From Beverwykella pulmonaria (lineage: Eukaryota; Ascomycota; Dothideomycetes; Pleosporales; Melanommataceae), in contig BCHH01000009.1 in NCBI GenBank assembly GCA_001599595.1, positions 917,859-981,858 on the forward strand: a stretch of 64,000 nt of DNA, given 5' to 3'. Below, piece by piece: positions 46,812 to 58,789 of the stretch. Below the pieces are notes generated by a model. It saw only the letters and a program-made list of their open reading frames with translations. It searched no databases and was not told where the DNA came from. The position numbers and the translations under genes were made by a program. Each line of letters starts with the position of its first letter. Positions within the stretch are counted from its first letter, which is position 1.

Positions 46812-48157
46812 ATGGATACTTCTCCGACATCATCAAATACTCCCGGGACAGGGGCGAACGTGCAGGTGCGAGCACGAAAGCTATGGACAAAAAGCGAGGA
46901 TGAAATTCTCAGGCGGGAAGCAGAGGTGTTGTGTACACCACCACACCACAAAAGTCGTTGCTCCTTCTTACTGACTTCAGTTCATAGTGGAACAAGACGG
47001 CATCACCAACATCTGGAGTCGAATAGCAGCAAATCTTCCCGGACGAACAAACAAAGACTGTCGAAAGCGGTGGATGAAGGTGTGCAACAAAGTCAACAAG
47101 GGGGCATGGGTTCCGGCAGAAGACCAGCGGTTAGTGACTGCGATTCAACAGCATGGGCAAAAGTATGCATCACTCCTGTTTCCAGCAACTTTGCATCATG
47201 GGAATAAAAATTGACACCATACAGCTGGATACAAGTCGCGCAAGTAGTGAATACAAGACACGCTGATCGTAAGATCCCATGCACTCATTCGCAATATCAC
47301 GCATGCTAATATGTTCAAGAATGCGCCAAGCGCTGGCAGCAATCCCTAGATCCTAGTATAGTACATGCGCGATGGCAAAGTCAGGACGACGAAAGACTCT
47401 TAGCTGCTGTGAATCTGCACGGGCGAAAATGGAAAACTATCGCAGACACCATTCTTTTGGGGCGCTCAACTACAGATTTGAAAAATCGGTACGTACAACA
47501 ACAGGTTTTCCTCTTCGATGAGGGGGATGCTGGATCTAGAACGGACCGCTGATAAGACGCAGCCACGCAGTTCTGACCAAAGAACGACAAACAAATAACG
47601 CAAATTCCAACTCCAACTTCAACTCCTTTTCTCGAGAATCGTCCCCGGGATCAGCATGTGACAGCATATTTACACCGGACACGGAACTAGATAATCCGAT
47701 GTACTCGAATGCATTTGGATATAACCTTCCAACTCCATGTTCGACAAACACAACACCCAACACCTTCGAAACAACAGTGAATGAGCATACAGACATGTCA
47801 ACGGAAAATACGAACAACCCAGCATTTACTCTGAATCTTACTCCGCACATGGATATCCATGAGCATAGCATGGATTGCTTCTCCTGGGCCTCGTCTACAG
47901 ATTCCATTGGGCAAGAACAAGCCATATCACAAGAAAACCAACAGCAACAACATAATTTCCTCAACGAAGAAACGGTGCGGGGGTTACGTGAACCGCCGAC
48001 ACCCATTCAGACGTCTCTAGGGCAGACCAAGTCCAAAACAACGCTCGTGCTCGAGGACGTAGATTTGAAGACATTGAGTCAGGTAATTGAGATTTTGATT
48101 GCGGGGAAAACGAGGATGAGGATGGAGTATGGTGGCGCTAGTGATTATGCAGAGTAA
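46812..48157 (+). CDS. Myb-type transcription factor with three Myb repeats
   Basis: Five exons by splice-signal reading. After a short Ser/Thr-rich start, repeat 1 ([17 protein letters not shown] joined to [31 protein letters not shown]) ends with the third helix. Repeat 2 is [41 protein letters not shown]. Repeat 3 is [41 protein letters not shown]. Tryptophan spacing matches the SANT/Myb helix-turn-helix. The C-terminal 200 residues are Asn/Ser/Thr/Gln-rich with no domain, likely an activation region. It lies between the GMC oxidase and the SDR, so it may control the cluster. Zn2Cys6 proteins are the usual cluster regulators. An alternative ATG is at 46734. Confidence 0.85.
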
Positions 48158-48500
48158 TGTGGAGTGAATAGGCTGTTCAGCAAAGTATAAGCGCATCTGG
48201 CTATTGTGTATATGTAACATATAAGGCTTTGGTGCCTACATAGTTTGGTTAGCGAGGAATTGTAAGTAACTTGAACAAATCCTCACTACACTTTTGCCTG
48301 AGTTATTTTTGCCTTGTGAGTTAACTGCCTTGAGTCAGGATGGCATATACAGAGAATATAATATAGCTTAAAGATTGGTAATTGAAATATATTTGAAGTG
48401 TTGATTATCAAACTACAGAACTACAGAAGAAAAAAAGTCTGTACATTATAACTCCTTAGTATCCGCACATAAAATGCGCCGCCACATCGATAAGAAAATC

Positions 48501-49641
48501 TTATCCCTCTTTCAGAATTGTCTGGTCGAGCTTGACAGTCTCACGCTCACACCAATCGTAAAATTGGGAGGAAATACTGTCTTTTCCTTTCGCTGCCCTT
48601 AACGAGGCATAGACATGGTCTGGAGCAAAACCGGGACGACCCCATGGAATGTAATAAGCGCCATTCTTGACACCAGTCGAGAGTCCGGCATACAATTCGG
48701 TGTAAGCTCCATACTTTGGACCTTTGAAGAGAGCGCCCTATGACGAAGAGGTCAGTATGTGGCGTGGATTTGTGGAAGGGAAAGCTTAACAGACCATAAT
48801 AAGACGCATGGGAAGTGGTCCGTATCTCTGCAGCTCAGTCTTCATCAATCCTGGGTGTATGCACTGAGAAAGTTTGAGTACTAGTAAAGGATTCGGACGG
48901 TTCAAAAACGTACCACGTGTAAAACCCTGTCCTCTGCCCGTCTCTTTGCAAATTCTTTGGCCAAGAAATATACGCCAGCTTTAGACTGCATGTAATTATC
49001 CATACCCTTCAGTTGCACCGGGTTTCCCGCGCTGTCGAACTTGACGCCACCAGGTGGAGTTCCCAGATTGAGCAGCGAGCCGACCCAAACAACACGAACA
49101 CTCTCTCTCGGCACTCCAGGAAGAGCAACCGTGGTCTTGAGCATAGGTCCCAGTAGGCGTGTCAAAGCGAATGCGCCGAGGCAGTTTGTGGCTAATTCGA
49201 GGTCGTACCCGTCCGCAGACTTGCTATTGGCCGGTGGGTTCATAACGCCGGCGTTCAAGAATAGCACATCGAGGCGTGATTCCTGGGATTTGAACAGCTC
49301 CACGGCGGTCGTGATCGTCTTTAAATCAGCGAGATCCAGGACCATGGACTTCAAGACGCCGCTCCTGGACTGGACTCCCTTTTTTACTGCTTCGATGCCG
49401 CCATTTGCGCGCTTCGAGGACCGCGCTGCAATGTAGACTGTGCCGTTCTTGGAGTACAGAATTTTGGCTAGTTCTAGCCCAATGCCGGACGCCGCCCCTG
49501 TGATGATGAAGACCTGTCATAAAGGTGAGCTGGTAAATCACGTGATACCTGCACGTTGTTGGTTACCTTGCCTGACAAGTTGCCAAGACTGGACTCAGTG
49601 AAGGTGGGCGCAGGTGGGAAGAGTTGGCTGAAGGTGCTCAT
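48501..49641 (-). CDS. Short-chain dehydrogenase/reductase (retinol-dehydrogenase-like)
   Basis: Four exons. The N-terminus MSTFSQLFPPAPTFTESSLG is followed after an intron by the dinucleotide motif FIITGAASGIG. Then come DVLFLNAGVMNPP (NAG motif), VRVVWVGSLL at the catalytic Ser strand, and NYMQSKAGVYFLAKEFAKR with Tyr-x3-Lys. The HPGL segment and GAYTELYAGLS, GAYYIPWGRPGF end the fold; the last residues are DQTILKEG. This is a classical SDR of about 320 residues, with NAD(P)H-dependent carbonyl or alcohol chemistry on a small hydrophobic molecule. A dead paralogue is located between PKS and reductase (37.4-38.2 kb), so the cluster once held two. Its likely role is tailoring of the polyketide aldehyde, an inference from position. 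Confidence 0.9.
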
Positions 49642-50363
49642 AGTGATGATTTTCGATTGAAGTTCTTGATTAGTGTGCGGAAGAATTTCTCACGAATTCA
49701 CCACCTCGGCAGAAGTCTTCTAAAGCGCTGGAAGGGTCCTGCCGCCATTGCAGTGTGTGCCGGGCCCGCTGTCCCCAGAACATTTCCCAGGCCCCGAGTG
49801 AGAGACTAGCTTTCGCTTCCCACAAATCCGCTATTCGTGAAGACACACTTTCACAAGTCCGGGGATGTAAGCCGCTCAAGCCACCCAAGCCACCCAAGCT
49901 AAGTCAACTCGTTTGATCGGGATCGCCCGCAATCCTTAGAATTTGGCTGCAAAGCAGATTGCGCCGTAATTGTGTTCCTGACGCACCAGAGCACGGCCCC
50001 ATATGAAAACTTTCCTTATAAACGGCCGAGCCGGTATGAAATTTCGAAAGCTTGCATACCAGCTGTAGACGTGGAGATCAATCCTTTGAGTTTGATTCTG
50101 ATTGACCCGCGACGATGTGATGCTACCTGCACTGTCGCCCAAAGTTTACACCCTATGTAAAATCACAAACTTAGGATGGCATAGCCGGACAGAATATGCA
50201 AGTACCTCGATAATACGACCATGCACTTCTAAGGAGAAGTACAATTTGGTGTTGTATGTTTTTTTTTTTTTTTTTTTTCAATTTCGATAACGTACTCTAC
50301 ATAAGATAATCCCAAAATGAAGAAAGTTGTTGTGGCGGGTTCACCACGATACATCGTTCAGTT
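49642..50363. other. Intergenic region with a poly-T tract
   Basis: Contains a 22-base-class T run at about 50257-50278, and otherwise no feature. It lies upstream of the SDR start and after the MFS stop, so it should hold the SDR promoter and the transporter terminator. Confidence 0.5.
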
Positions 50364-52244
50364 CTATGCCGCCATTCCCCCTTCAAGCTGCTTTCCTTTC
50401 ACACTAACCCATTCCATCCCAAACGCTCCTAGAATGCTCAGACAAGCTGTAATTAGTCCGACCTCGTATGCTTTGACCAAAGCATCGTTGTACGCTTCCA
50501 AAATCGCATGCACAAACTCCGGGGCGACGATATGCCGTAATTTGGTCGCGCCCGCACCGATGATCATCGAAGGATCCAAACCTGGAACCTGCGTAGCGAT
50601 CACCCCGCTGATGAACTTATTCGTGAAGACGTTGAGACCAACAGACACGAACAGCGCGCCACCAAAGAGCTGGATGAACATCGCGATTCCGGTTCCTGTG
50701 GCGACGTCCTTCTGGTCCAGACAAGCCTGAGCAGCGAGAGTGACTTGTTGGAAGCCAAAACCGGCGCCGAGCCCGAAGATGATTTGATAGCCGACCCATT
50801 TCGCGACCGGCGTGTCGATTTCCAAGAGCATAAGCAACCCTGCGCCAACCGCCATGAGGGCCGAGGAGATGTAGACGAAGGGCATGTAGTAGCCAGTCGC
50901 AGATGTCAATGCGCCCGCAATGATCGTTCCCACAACTTGGGCCAGAATGAGTGGGAGGACGTTGATTCCTGATCGTAGTGCGGACGTGTCCTTAATCGCT
51001 TGGAAATAGTACGGGAGGTAGAAGAGAAATAAGAAAAATGTGCCGCCAATGAAGAATGCAAAAATGCTACCCGAAGCGATGCTTCTTTGGCGGGCAATGC
51101 GTGGGGGAACTGAAGAGCTCAATGTCAGTTGAATTGTACTTATTGTTAGAAGAGAGGGATGTGAGTGTACGTACCAGTAGCTGTCTCACCCTGATATATC
51201 TGAAGACCAATAAACCCAACAAGAAGAATGCCGAACGCAACAAAGAGCCCGATCACTCGTGCCGAAGACCACGGATATGTAACCCCTCCGAGTTGCAGGG
51301 CCAACAACAAGCAAATAACAGAGGCTACAAAAAGAGTGTTGCCAGGAATGTCGAGCAACATGAGTTCCTGTCGACGGGTTCCGAGTTGTTTCTTTTCGCC
51401 TTCGATCTTGAAGAAGATCAAGAGGATCATTGCCGTGACCGCGCCAACAGGCAGATTAATCCAGAAACACCTGCACAACGTAAGACTCTGTAAAACCGCG
51501 CACTATCAACCAAGTATGGACTTACCATCGCCAGGTTACCTTATCGGTCAAAACACCGCCCAGCAAAGGGCCAGACACCGACGCAACGCCAAACATACTG
51601 CCGATCAGACCAGTATAATTAGGTCGTTTTACCATTGGCACTGCGTAGGAAATAATAACCAGCGATCCACAAAGGACGCCAGCACCTCCGAGTCCCGCAA
51701 TCGCTCGTCCCACGATGAAAGCATTAGAGGTTGGCGCCGCAGCGCATATCAAGGATCCGATCTCGAAGATTGATAAAGATGCCATGAAGACCAATTTCAG
51801 GGAATAGAGTGTATAAAGCTTGCCGAAGAAGAGTTGGAATGCTGGTCTGTGTTAGAATGAGCTGGAAAATCTTCATGCGAGAGCTGCCTACCACATGTCG
51901 TTATGAGATATGCGCTTCCATACCATCCCGCATCTTCCAGCTTTCTGAAGTGATCCGTGATGCGTGGGATGGCAGTTGCAATGATCTACAAATCTTGTCA
52001 GAATATCTCAAGCTAAGCCCTCGTCATTTATACCCACGGTATTGTCCAGCGCGACGCAGAAAACAGAGAGACATAATGCGAAGATAACGGTTATTAGCGG
52101 AATACCTGTAGGGTATTGCTTGTTCTCTTCAGGGTTTTCAATTTCTAGTGGAGAGAGCTCGTTATTGTGTAGTTCTGGAAAGCCATCATTGTGCGCCTCT
52201 GTTCGACTGGGTGGTTTGCTGGGCGTCAGGGTGCTTGTCGACAT
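50364..52244 (-). CDS. MFS drug:H+ antiporter, DHA2 (14-TM) efflux transporter
   Basis: Multi-exon. After a hydrophilic N-terminus ([16 protein letters not shown]) the first TM ends in the DHA2 signature [21 protein letters not shown], created by splicing. Further landmarks are [31 protein letters not shown] (motif C/A region), [20 protein letters not shown] joined to [12 protein letters not shown] (motif of helix 5/6), and [20 protein letters not shown] in helix 8-9. The C-terminus is [11 protein letters not shown]. Such transporters (aflT/TRI12-like) export secondary metabolites or drugs across the plasma membrane. It is divergent from the P450 over a 412-bp gap, a common arrangement for co-regulated cluster genes. 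Confidence 0.92.
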
Positions 52245-52656
52245 AATTGAAAGGTAAAAGCCTGACAAATAGAATCGGGTAAGGAAAAAGAGACGGTAAA
52301 GATCAAGTTGGTCTGAATACTCTAGTTAAGTACATGAATCACGGACGTTAGAGTGCTCGACTACAAGTATCTCCGCGCGCAGCATTCGACCGAGGCCACG
52401 CCAAGTGATTCGATACCCTAGGCAAGCCCGGGCCGGACCATTGGGTGGTTTCGACAGTTTCACTGCACTCTGGCCCATGCACTCGGGGTAGGGGTTGATG
52501 GTTGGCAAATGATGTTAGGTTCCCCTAACCTTGAATCCAAGTCGGGTCCTCACGTGACTTCGCTTTCCAAATGCGATGGATTAGGCACATCGGGTAGACG
52601 ACAGGGAACACATTCGACATGGCCTATTCTGAAGTATTTTGATCATATTCATAATC
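52245..52656. promoter_or_regulatory. Divergent promoter region between the MFS efflux gene and the P450
   Basis: 412 bp separating two outward-facing start codons. No TATA or operator is convincing. GC-rich near 52370-52480. Shared control of export and oxidation is inferred from the layout only. Confidence 0.4.
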
Positions 52657-54321
52657 ATGGCCAACTTATCAACTATATTTTTGCTATTTGCTTGTCCCGC
52701 CATCGTAACATGGTTCTTTCGCAGTTATATGCGGCTGCGTCACATTCCAGGGCCAAAATTCGCGGCCTTGACAAACATTCCTCGTGTACAATGGGTGCGA
52801 AGCAACAAGGCACACGATATCCACACCGCATTACACAAGAAACATGGGAAAATCGTCCGGTTCGGCCCAAATATGGTGTCGGTGCAGGACCCTAAAGAAA
52901 TAAGTAAAATATACAACTATACGGGGACATTTGTTAAGGTAGGCCTACGCCGAATGTTCCGAGAAATGCACGCGTAATAACTTTTGAGCGTTAGTCTGAC
53001 TTCTACCATGTTCTTCTCTTCTTTGCCGGGGGAAAACCCGTCCCCACCATCTTCGCAACACAAGATGAAAACCTGCATCGTACACTACGAAAACCCATCG
53101 CCTCAATCTATTCCATGAGCAATATGCGTTCCTTTGAAAAGTACGTGGACAGCACGATTTCCGTGTTTTTCGAGCAGCTTGATGCGCGCTTCATCAAGAC
53201 AGGCGAAGCATGTGATTTTGGAACATGGCTGCAGTGGTTCGCCTTCGACGTTATGGGCGAAATCACCTTTTCTAGGAGACTCGGGTTTCTGGAAAACGCA
53301 GAGGATATTGGGAAAATTGCTGAGAATATTTGGAAGTACTTTAAAAAGACGAGTCCCATTTCGCAGATCCCATGGGTTGACAATCTGTGGACTAAGAACC
53401 CCATTCTTCAGCGGTTCAAGTCCGTGAGCGCAAGCCCAGTGGTTGCCTTCGCCGTCGCGAGAGCGCAGGAGAGGCAGAAACAAGGTGATTCGGGGAAGGA
53501 TATTGAGAGTCTCAATGAGCAGGATTTCCTGTCGCGTTTTCTGGGCGCGATTAGGAAAGATCCGAGTATCCCATCATTTGCACTAACAGCATGGTTAACC
53601 TCCAATATAGCTGCGGGATCCGACACCACGGCGATCCTGCTTCGCACAATCTTTCACAACCTTCTCACTCATCCTAGTTCCATGGAACGACTGTTGGGTG
53701 AGCTTGACAATGCAGCAACCAAGGGGAATCTTTCAAACATTGCCACATGGGACGAGTCTCGAAATCTACCTTACCTGGACGCAGTTATCAAGGAAGCCGG
53801 CCGCATTCACCCTCCTTTCGGTCTTCCGCTTGAGCGTGTAGTGCCAGCGTCTGGAGCAACGATCTGTGGCAAGTACCTTGCACCTGGAACCGTTGTTGGG
53901 ATGAGTGGATGGGTGGTTCATCGCGATGCTGATACATTTGGCCATGACTGCGAGAATTGGAATCCGGATCGGTGGTTGCAGTGTTCAGGGGAGAAACAAA
54001 GGGCGATGGAACATGGGTTATTGACGGTAAGTCTATGTCACCCTGTGTGGGCTTTCATGGCTAATATGCGTGCAGTTCGGGGCAGGCAATCGAACGTGCT
54101 TAGGAAAGAATATTTCGTATCTTGAGATTTACAAGCTCGTACCAAGTTTGCTGCGGACATTCGATGTAAGCGTTGGCTTTCGAAGATCGTATCATATTAT
54201 AGTTACTAATGGCTTGCAGTTTGCGCTCACAGATCCGTCGGATAAGGGTTGGAAGGTTGTCAATCGCTGGTTTTTGAATCAAGAAGGGTTGAATATCATC
54301 ATAAAGAGGAGAAATTCTTAG
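52657..54321 (+). CDS. Cytochrome P450 monooxygenase (pisatin-demethylase-like group)
   Basis: Four exons. The N-terminal anchor MANLSTIFLLFACPAIVTWF is followed by RHIPGPKFAALTNIP. The first intron follows YTGTFVK and the frame resumes with SDFYHVLLFFAGGKPVPTIF. The I-helix is NIAAGSDTTAILLR and the ExxR helix KEAGRIHPPFGLPLERVVP. PERF-like NPDRWL precedes the heme loop FGAGNRTCLGKNI, whose Cys is the iron ligand and which is completed by splicing. The last exon encodes FALTDPSDKGWKVVNRWF. It is membrane-bound in the ER, uses a P450 reductase, and hydroxylates or oxidises a hydrophobic substrate. The WKVVNRWF tail and the overall pattern match the pisatin-demethylase-like group common in fungal clusters. 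No disabling change is seen. Confidence 0.93.
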
Positions 54322-54965
54322 ATCGCTTGACTGGGCAGATTTAGAAATTACATACTGGTACTTCGGCTGACAGTCTTCTTCAAAGTAGTCAATTATGAAT
54401 ACCTATAATTTTATTTCGATGCATGCAATGGCCGCTTATAGGTTTACCACATTTTTGAATATGAGTGAAGGAGAGTGAACAGTTTCATTATCTGTGCACT
54501 ATCTTCAAGACAGAAAATCAGCCTGGCTGGTGAATTCTTGTCTCTCAGGTGACGTAGATGGTATTATTTTATAATCTGTTGGAACGCACTTATAATAGAC
54601 TTTACATGGATATTACATTGCCATTGACTCGGGTCCTTCTGGGGTCCCTCTTGGCTTGGGCCCCCCCGGGACGCTGTACTCCGTGCCCAAGAACACCAAC
54701 GGCACTGAAAAAAAAGTTGGATATAGGCATGAAATTTTGATCCAGCTGTTGGATAATTGACTACTGTCATTAATATTCTCTATTTTTAAAGCTAAATCCG
54801 CGGTCAACATTCTTAACATTTAAGCACTCAAGTTATGAAACGCATCTTCCAGACATCTATACATCCCTGAACACGTTCTATCTATTTTCAGTTCCCAAAA
54901 TCTCTAAGCCTATTTTTTCAGCCTTTCTATCTTAGTTTACTCGATTTCAAAGTACAGTCATAGCT

Positions 54966-56128
54966 ATGCGAGTCACTCATCCAGAACCACATTTCTTTAC
55001 CGCCCAACCACGCGCCGTGCCTTTCCACGTTCCCACAATTGGCAAGTTTTCACCTCCCACTATTCCCTCATATTATCATTTCTAACAGCACTAAAGACAT
55101 AGCGCCATTCCTAGAGAATCCGGATTCCATTGCCTCTGCCAAAATCATCTCCGAGGTGCGGGCAGCTTGCATGTCTACTGGATTCTTCGTAATTTCCAAC
55201 CATGGGATCTCAAAAAACGTCCAGAACTCTCTATTCAAGGCCGCTGAGAAGCTTTTCAAACTGCCGTTCGATGAGAAGAAAAAGTTGGATTGTAAGACGA
55301 ATGTTGGGCACAGAGGATATGATGTTCTGGCCAACCAGTCGTATGAGGCCGATGTGCTTCCTGACTTAAAAGAGGTAAGTGGCGCAAATTTACAGGTACA
55401 ATTCTCCATCTGCGTGACAGGTACTGAGGATGTCATAGGGCTTCTATATTGGCACCGATATCCCTGAAACCGATCCCCGTGCTGTCGCTCGCCGCTTTTA
55501 CATGGGTCCCAACGTCTGGCCCCAAGCCTCACTCATCCCTCACGCCTTATTAAAAGAGCCCGCGGAGGAATACTACGCAGCCATCTACCAGCTATCCCTC
55601 AAAGTCCTCGGCATGATCTTTGCAACCCTCCCTCCAAGCGCACAGCAAAAACTCGCCGAGTTCACCAACACTGAGCTTGTTGTTGCTCCCCTCCGCCTTC
55701 TGCACTACCCTCCAGCTCAAAAGACTGAGCAGAGACAGTTGGGCTCGTCTGCGCATACTGATTTTGGTGCTATCACTTTACTTCTGCAGGACGGGAACCC
55801 GGGGCTCGAAGTTCTAGACCAGAACACTGATACATGGAAGCCGATTGAGCCTATCCGGCACTCATACGTTGTGAACGTGGGTGATATGCTAGAGAAATGG
55901 ACATCCGGAGCATTCAAGAGCTCAATGCATCGCGTTATCAACAAGAACCCGACAGATAGGTATTCAATCGTGTTTTTTTACGATGGGAATTTAGATTGCG
56001 CGCTGAGTCCCCTGTTCGAGGATGAGGCGGAGGAGAATGTGTTGACGGTAGAGGGGCATATGATTGATCGGATGACGAGGAGTTATCATGGGAAGGATCC
56101 TACGGTGAAGGATGGAGGGAAGCAGTGA
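54966..56128 (+). CDS. 2-oxoglutarate/Fe(II) dioxygenase (isopenicillin-N-synthase-like fold)
   Basis: Three exons. Exon 1 is MRVTHPEPHFFTAQPRAVPF, VPTI. Joining it to TKDIAPFLENPD by a GTTTTC...CTAACAG intron keeps frame; a GC-AG alternative at the same place does not keep it. The DIOX_N part has ACMSTGFFVISNHGI. After the GTAAGTGG intron come GFYIGTDIPETDPRA and FYMGPNVWP. The iron ligands are SSAHTDFGAITLL (His, Asp) and SMHRVINKN (distal His). The 2-oxoglutarate-binding Arg-x-Ser is DRYSIVFF. Length is usual for the family (about 350 residues). It probably hydroxylates, desaturates or rearranges a cluster intermediate. It is the last obvious oxygenase of the run. Confidence 0.9.
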
Positions 56129-58789
56129 AGTTACCGTAGCGAGTGTGAATTCATGTGTGATTTAGTGATTGTATATTTATCTTTAAATACTTTATGTCTA
56201 CACACAGCACACGGTATTCACTGATAGAGTGCTTCGGATGTTATTCACCTCTTATTCACTAACTTTCAGTGCCGAGTATTTCTCCGCCGAGGAAAGAGCA
56301 GTAAATTAGTATTGCGATGAAGCGCATCTCGACGCGGTAGGGTTCGAAGCAGCATATCTGAGCGTCCAACGATAGTATTGGCAAGCCTTGACTTGGTAAG
56401 TGTTGTATTGACATGCTGTTGGGCGTCTGGGGTACTCTACTCTCATACCACAGGTGATGAGCCCTGTACACCATCCAATTTATTTCCACTTGGTGAGGCG
56501 AAGCAACGTTCCTTAACGCTAAAAGCTGAGTCATTTATGAGAAATGCCAGTCGCAAGTCTCTAAACTGATATAGATCTGCGGGGCTTATAAGCATAAACG
56601 AAACAGCTCGAACAGCTCTGTGGCAGCCTAGAATACGGCCATAGTCCCCAGGTCTACCTACAGCTCAGAGCATGATTCAAAATCATGGCACTCAATCAGC
56701 TCCGCATTCTTCTCTGATAAAACAACAGAATACTTGGCACAACTGTCACGATGAGTGGAAGCAGTCAATCGTCTGATGGGTAAATGTCTCAGCTTTTCAG
56801 GCGCCTCCCAACACTAATCTTCACCCCATGTTGCCATTGGCCAAGCTCTTCATACATTGGAAATTCCCACCAAGCTGCTTCCTATTGTCGACGTACTTTT
56901 CCGATCCTATTTCTACAAGCCCAATCACAACTACAATTGATTTATTGCCCCTCTGTGCAAAATTAGCCAGAAAATTCCCCCCTAGGCCCGAGCCAATGTC
57001 TCCTCACCGAGAGAAACCAGAAAATCGATAATACTACACTCAAGGGTCAGAAATAATACACCAAGAGGGGGTCGAGCAAGCTCGGCAGCAGCGTCAGTGA
57101 GCTTTCCGACATGGAAAACGATATCCCAGCTATGAACAAGAACACGAAGAGGCTCTAGGGTGCGTTAAGATAAACATAGATCGATGTTTCAGGCTGGAAG
57201 CCAGCCGAAAGGGGGTGAGAGTACTGGTACCGATACTACGTCGATTCAGCGGAGGTATGAGGGTGTTGCAGATGATGATGATCATGGCTCAGCACCCTAC
57301 CTGCCCATATAAGAGTGCAGAGTCAAACATAGCTCAATGGTGTCATGAGCCTTACTGTTCAAGTGCTGATTGGAAATGTATTAACAGAGACGAGGCTTTT
57401 GGAAGATGACTAGCCTTCATATGCAATCCAAGTTGCTCCTACAGCTTTCTCAGTCCGCCAGACCACATCCTGAGCTGAACTCCGGATTTTGTGATGGCTG
57501 ACAACGAGAAAAGTTTGTTGGCAATGTCGACGTTTAGAATTTCATCTCCTCAAGGGCAGCCTGGGAAGAGGCAGATCCGTCGCGCACTAATGCACATTCA
57601 TCAACCTCCATTTTCTTGAGTATGGGAACACGTCATGCATGGAAGGGAAGGCGAAGAAGGGTGGGAGGGATTTTTTTGTCTCGTCCAAGTTATTAGGCAA
57701 TTCCGCCTTGCCTCATCCGCACAGGTTCATCGTACTACACCCCCCGATTCTATGATCGGCGAGTGGTTTTGACGCAGTATAGACCATAAATCTGAAAGGC
57801 AAAACCCGTTTGACCTGCGCTCGGTTATATGCTGTGCGGCTGACACGGCTAGATATCAGATGCGGCGAAAAGCTAGATACTTGTCGTATCCGGGTGATGG
57901 AGGGAGTCTTGTTGACCGGAAGTTCCATGACTGTCTTCGCAAATGTGCCTCGGATTGAATCCGCCACAACTATCTGCCAGGTTCGATGCCTCTCTCATAT
58001 TAGCGAGTTCATTCTGTACGAAGGGTGTGGATAAGAGGGCATGAAGATGTGTACAGTATGTGTGTATATCCGTGTATGTGTATGAGATATGTACAGCTGA
58101 TACATATATGACGGACTGGTTAGTCAGTGGCATTATGCATTCACGTGACGGTACGGTGTCCTGGGCTTATACATATATAAACAGAAGCTAGTACACAGAC
58201 GCGTATCACAAGAAAAATTTTAGAACTACCCACAGGATGCCAGGAAATAGGATATTTCCGAATGCCGAAATGGATGGCGGTTCCCGTTGAGGTGCAGTGA
58301 GAAACGAGGAAGGGTCCCCATATCAGTGTCCCATTTTGTAGCAGGCACAGGGCAGTAATTCGCCTACTATCTACTGTCGCAGTATTTTTCAGAGCAAGCT
58401 CGTGGACATGACGTGGAATGGGAACCACGTGATAATCACGCGATAAATACTTGAAGCCAGAGATGGTATTAAGCTAAGACCTTTTTCATCGCTAAGATTA
58501 TTCTCTAAGCCTATTAAGAAACTGCGTAGAGGAACTAGGCTAATAGAGGATCTGACGTGGGCTGTTCATAGGAACTGGCATGAAACGACTCGTGTCGCCC
58601 TAAGTTTCATTGCAAGGGGCACCCAGACAACCACCACAACTCCTCGTCTCAACTTCCTTCTCCTTCCCTCCTCTGTACATATTCTTCTTCTTGCCTTGGC
58701 TTCTTATTTCTCTTCTCTTTGTTTTCTCTGCACCTGGCGTGCTCTTTATTGTTCACATACATTCATTTTTATTCCCTTCTCAGTTAGCC
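56129..58789. other. Long intergenic region, no supported gene
   Basis: 2.7 kb with only short open frames and no recognised relic. CACGTG words occur near 58425-58430. A pyrimidine-rich stretch (58625-58780) directly before the UstYa-like start is typical of a fungal promoter or leader. Confidence 0.5.
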
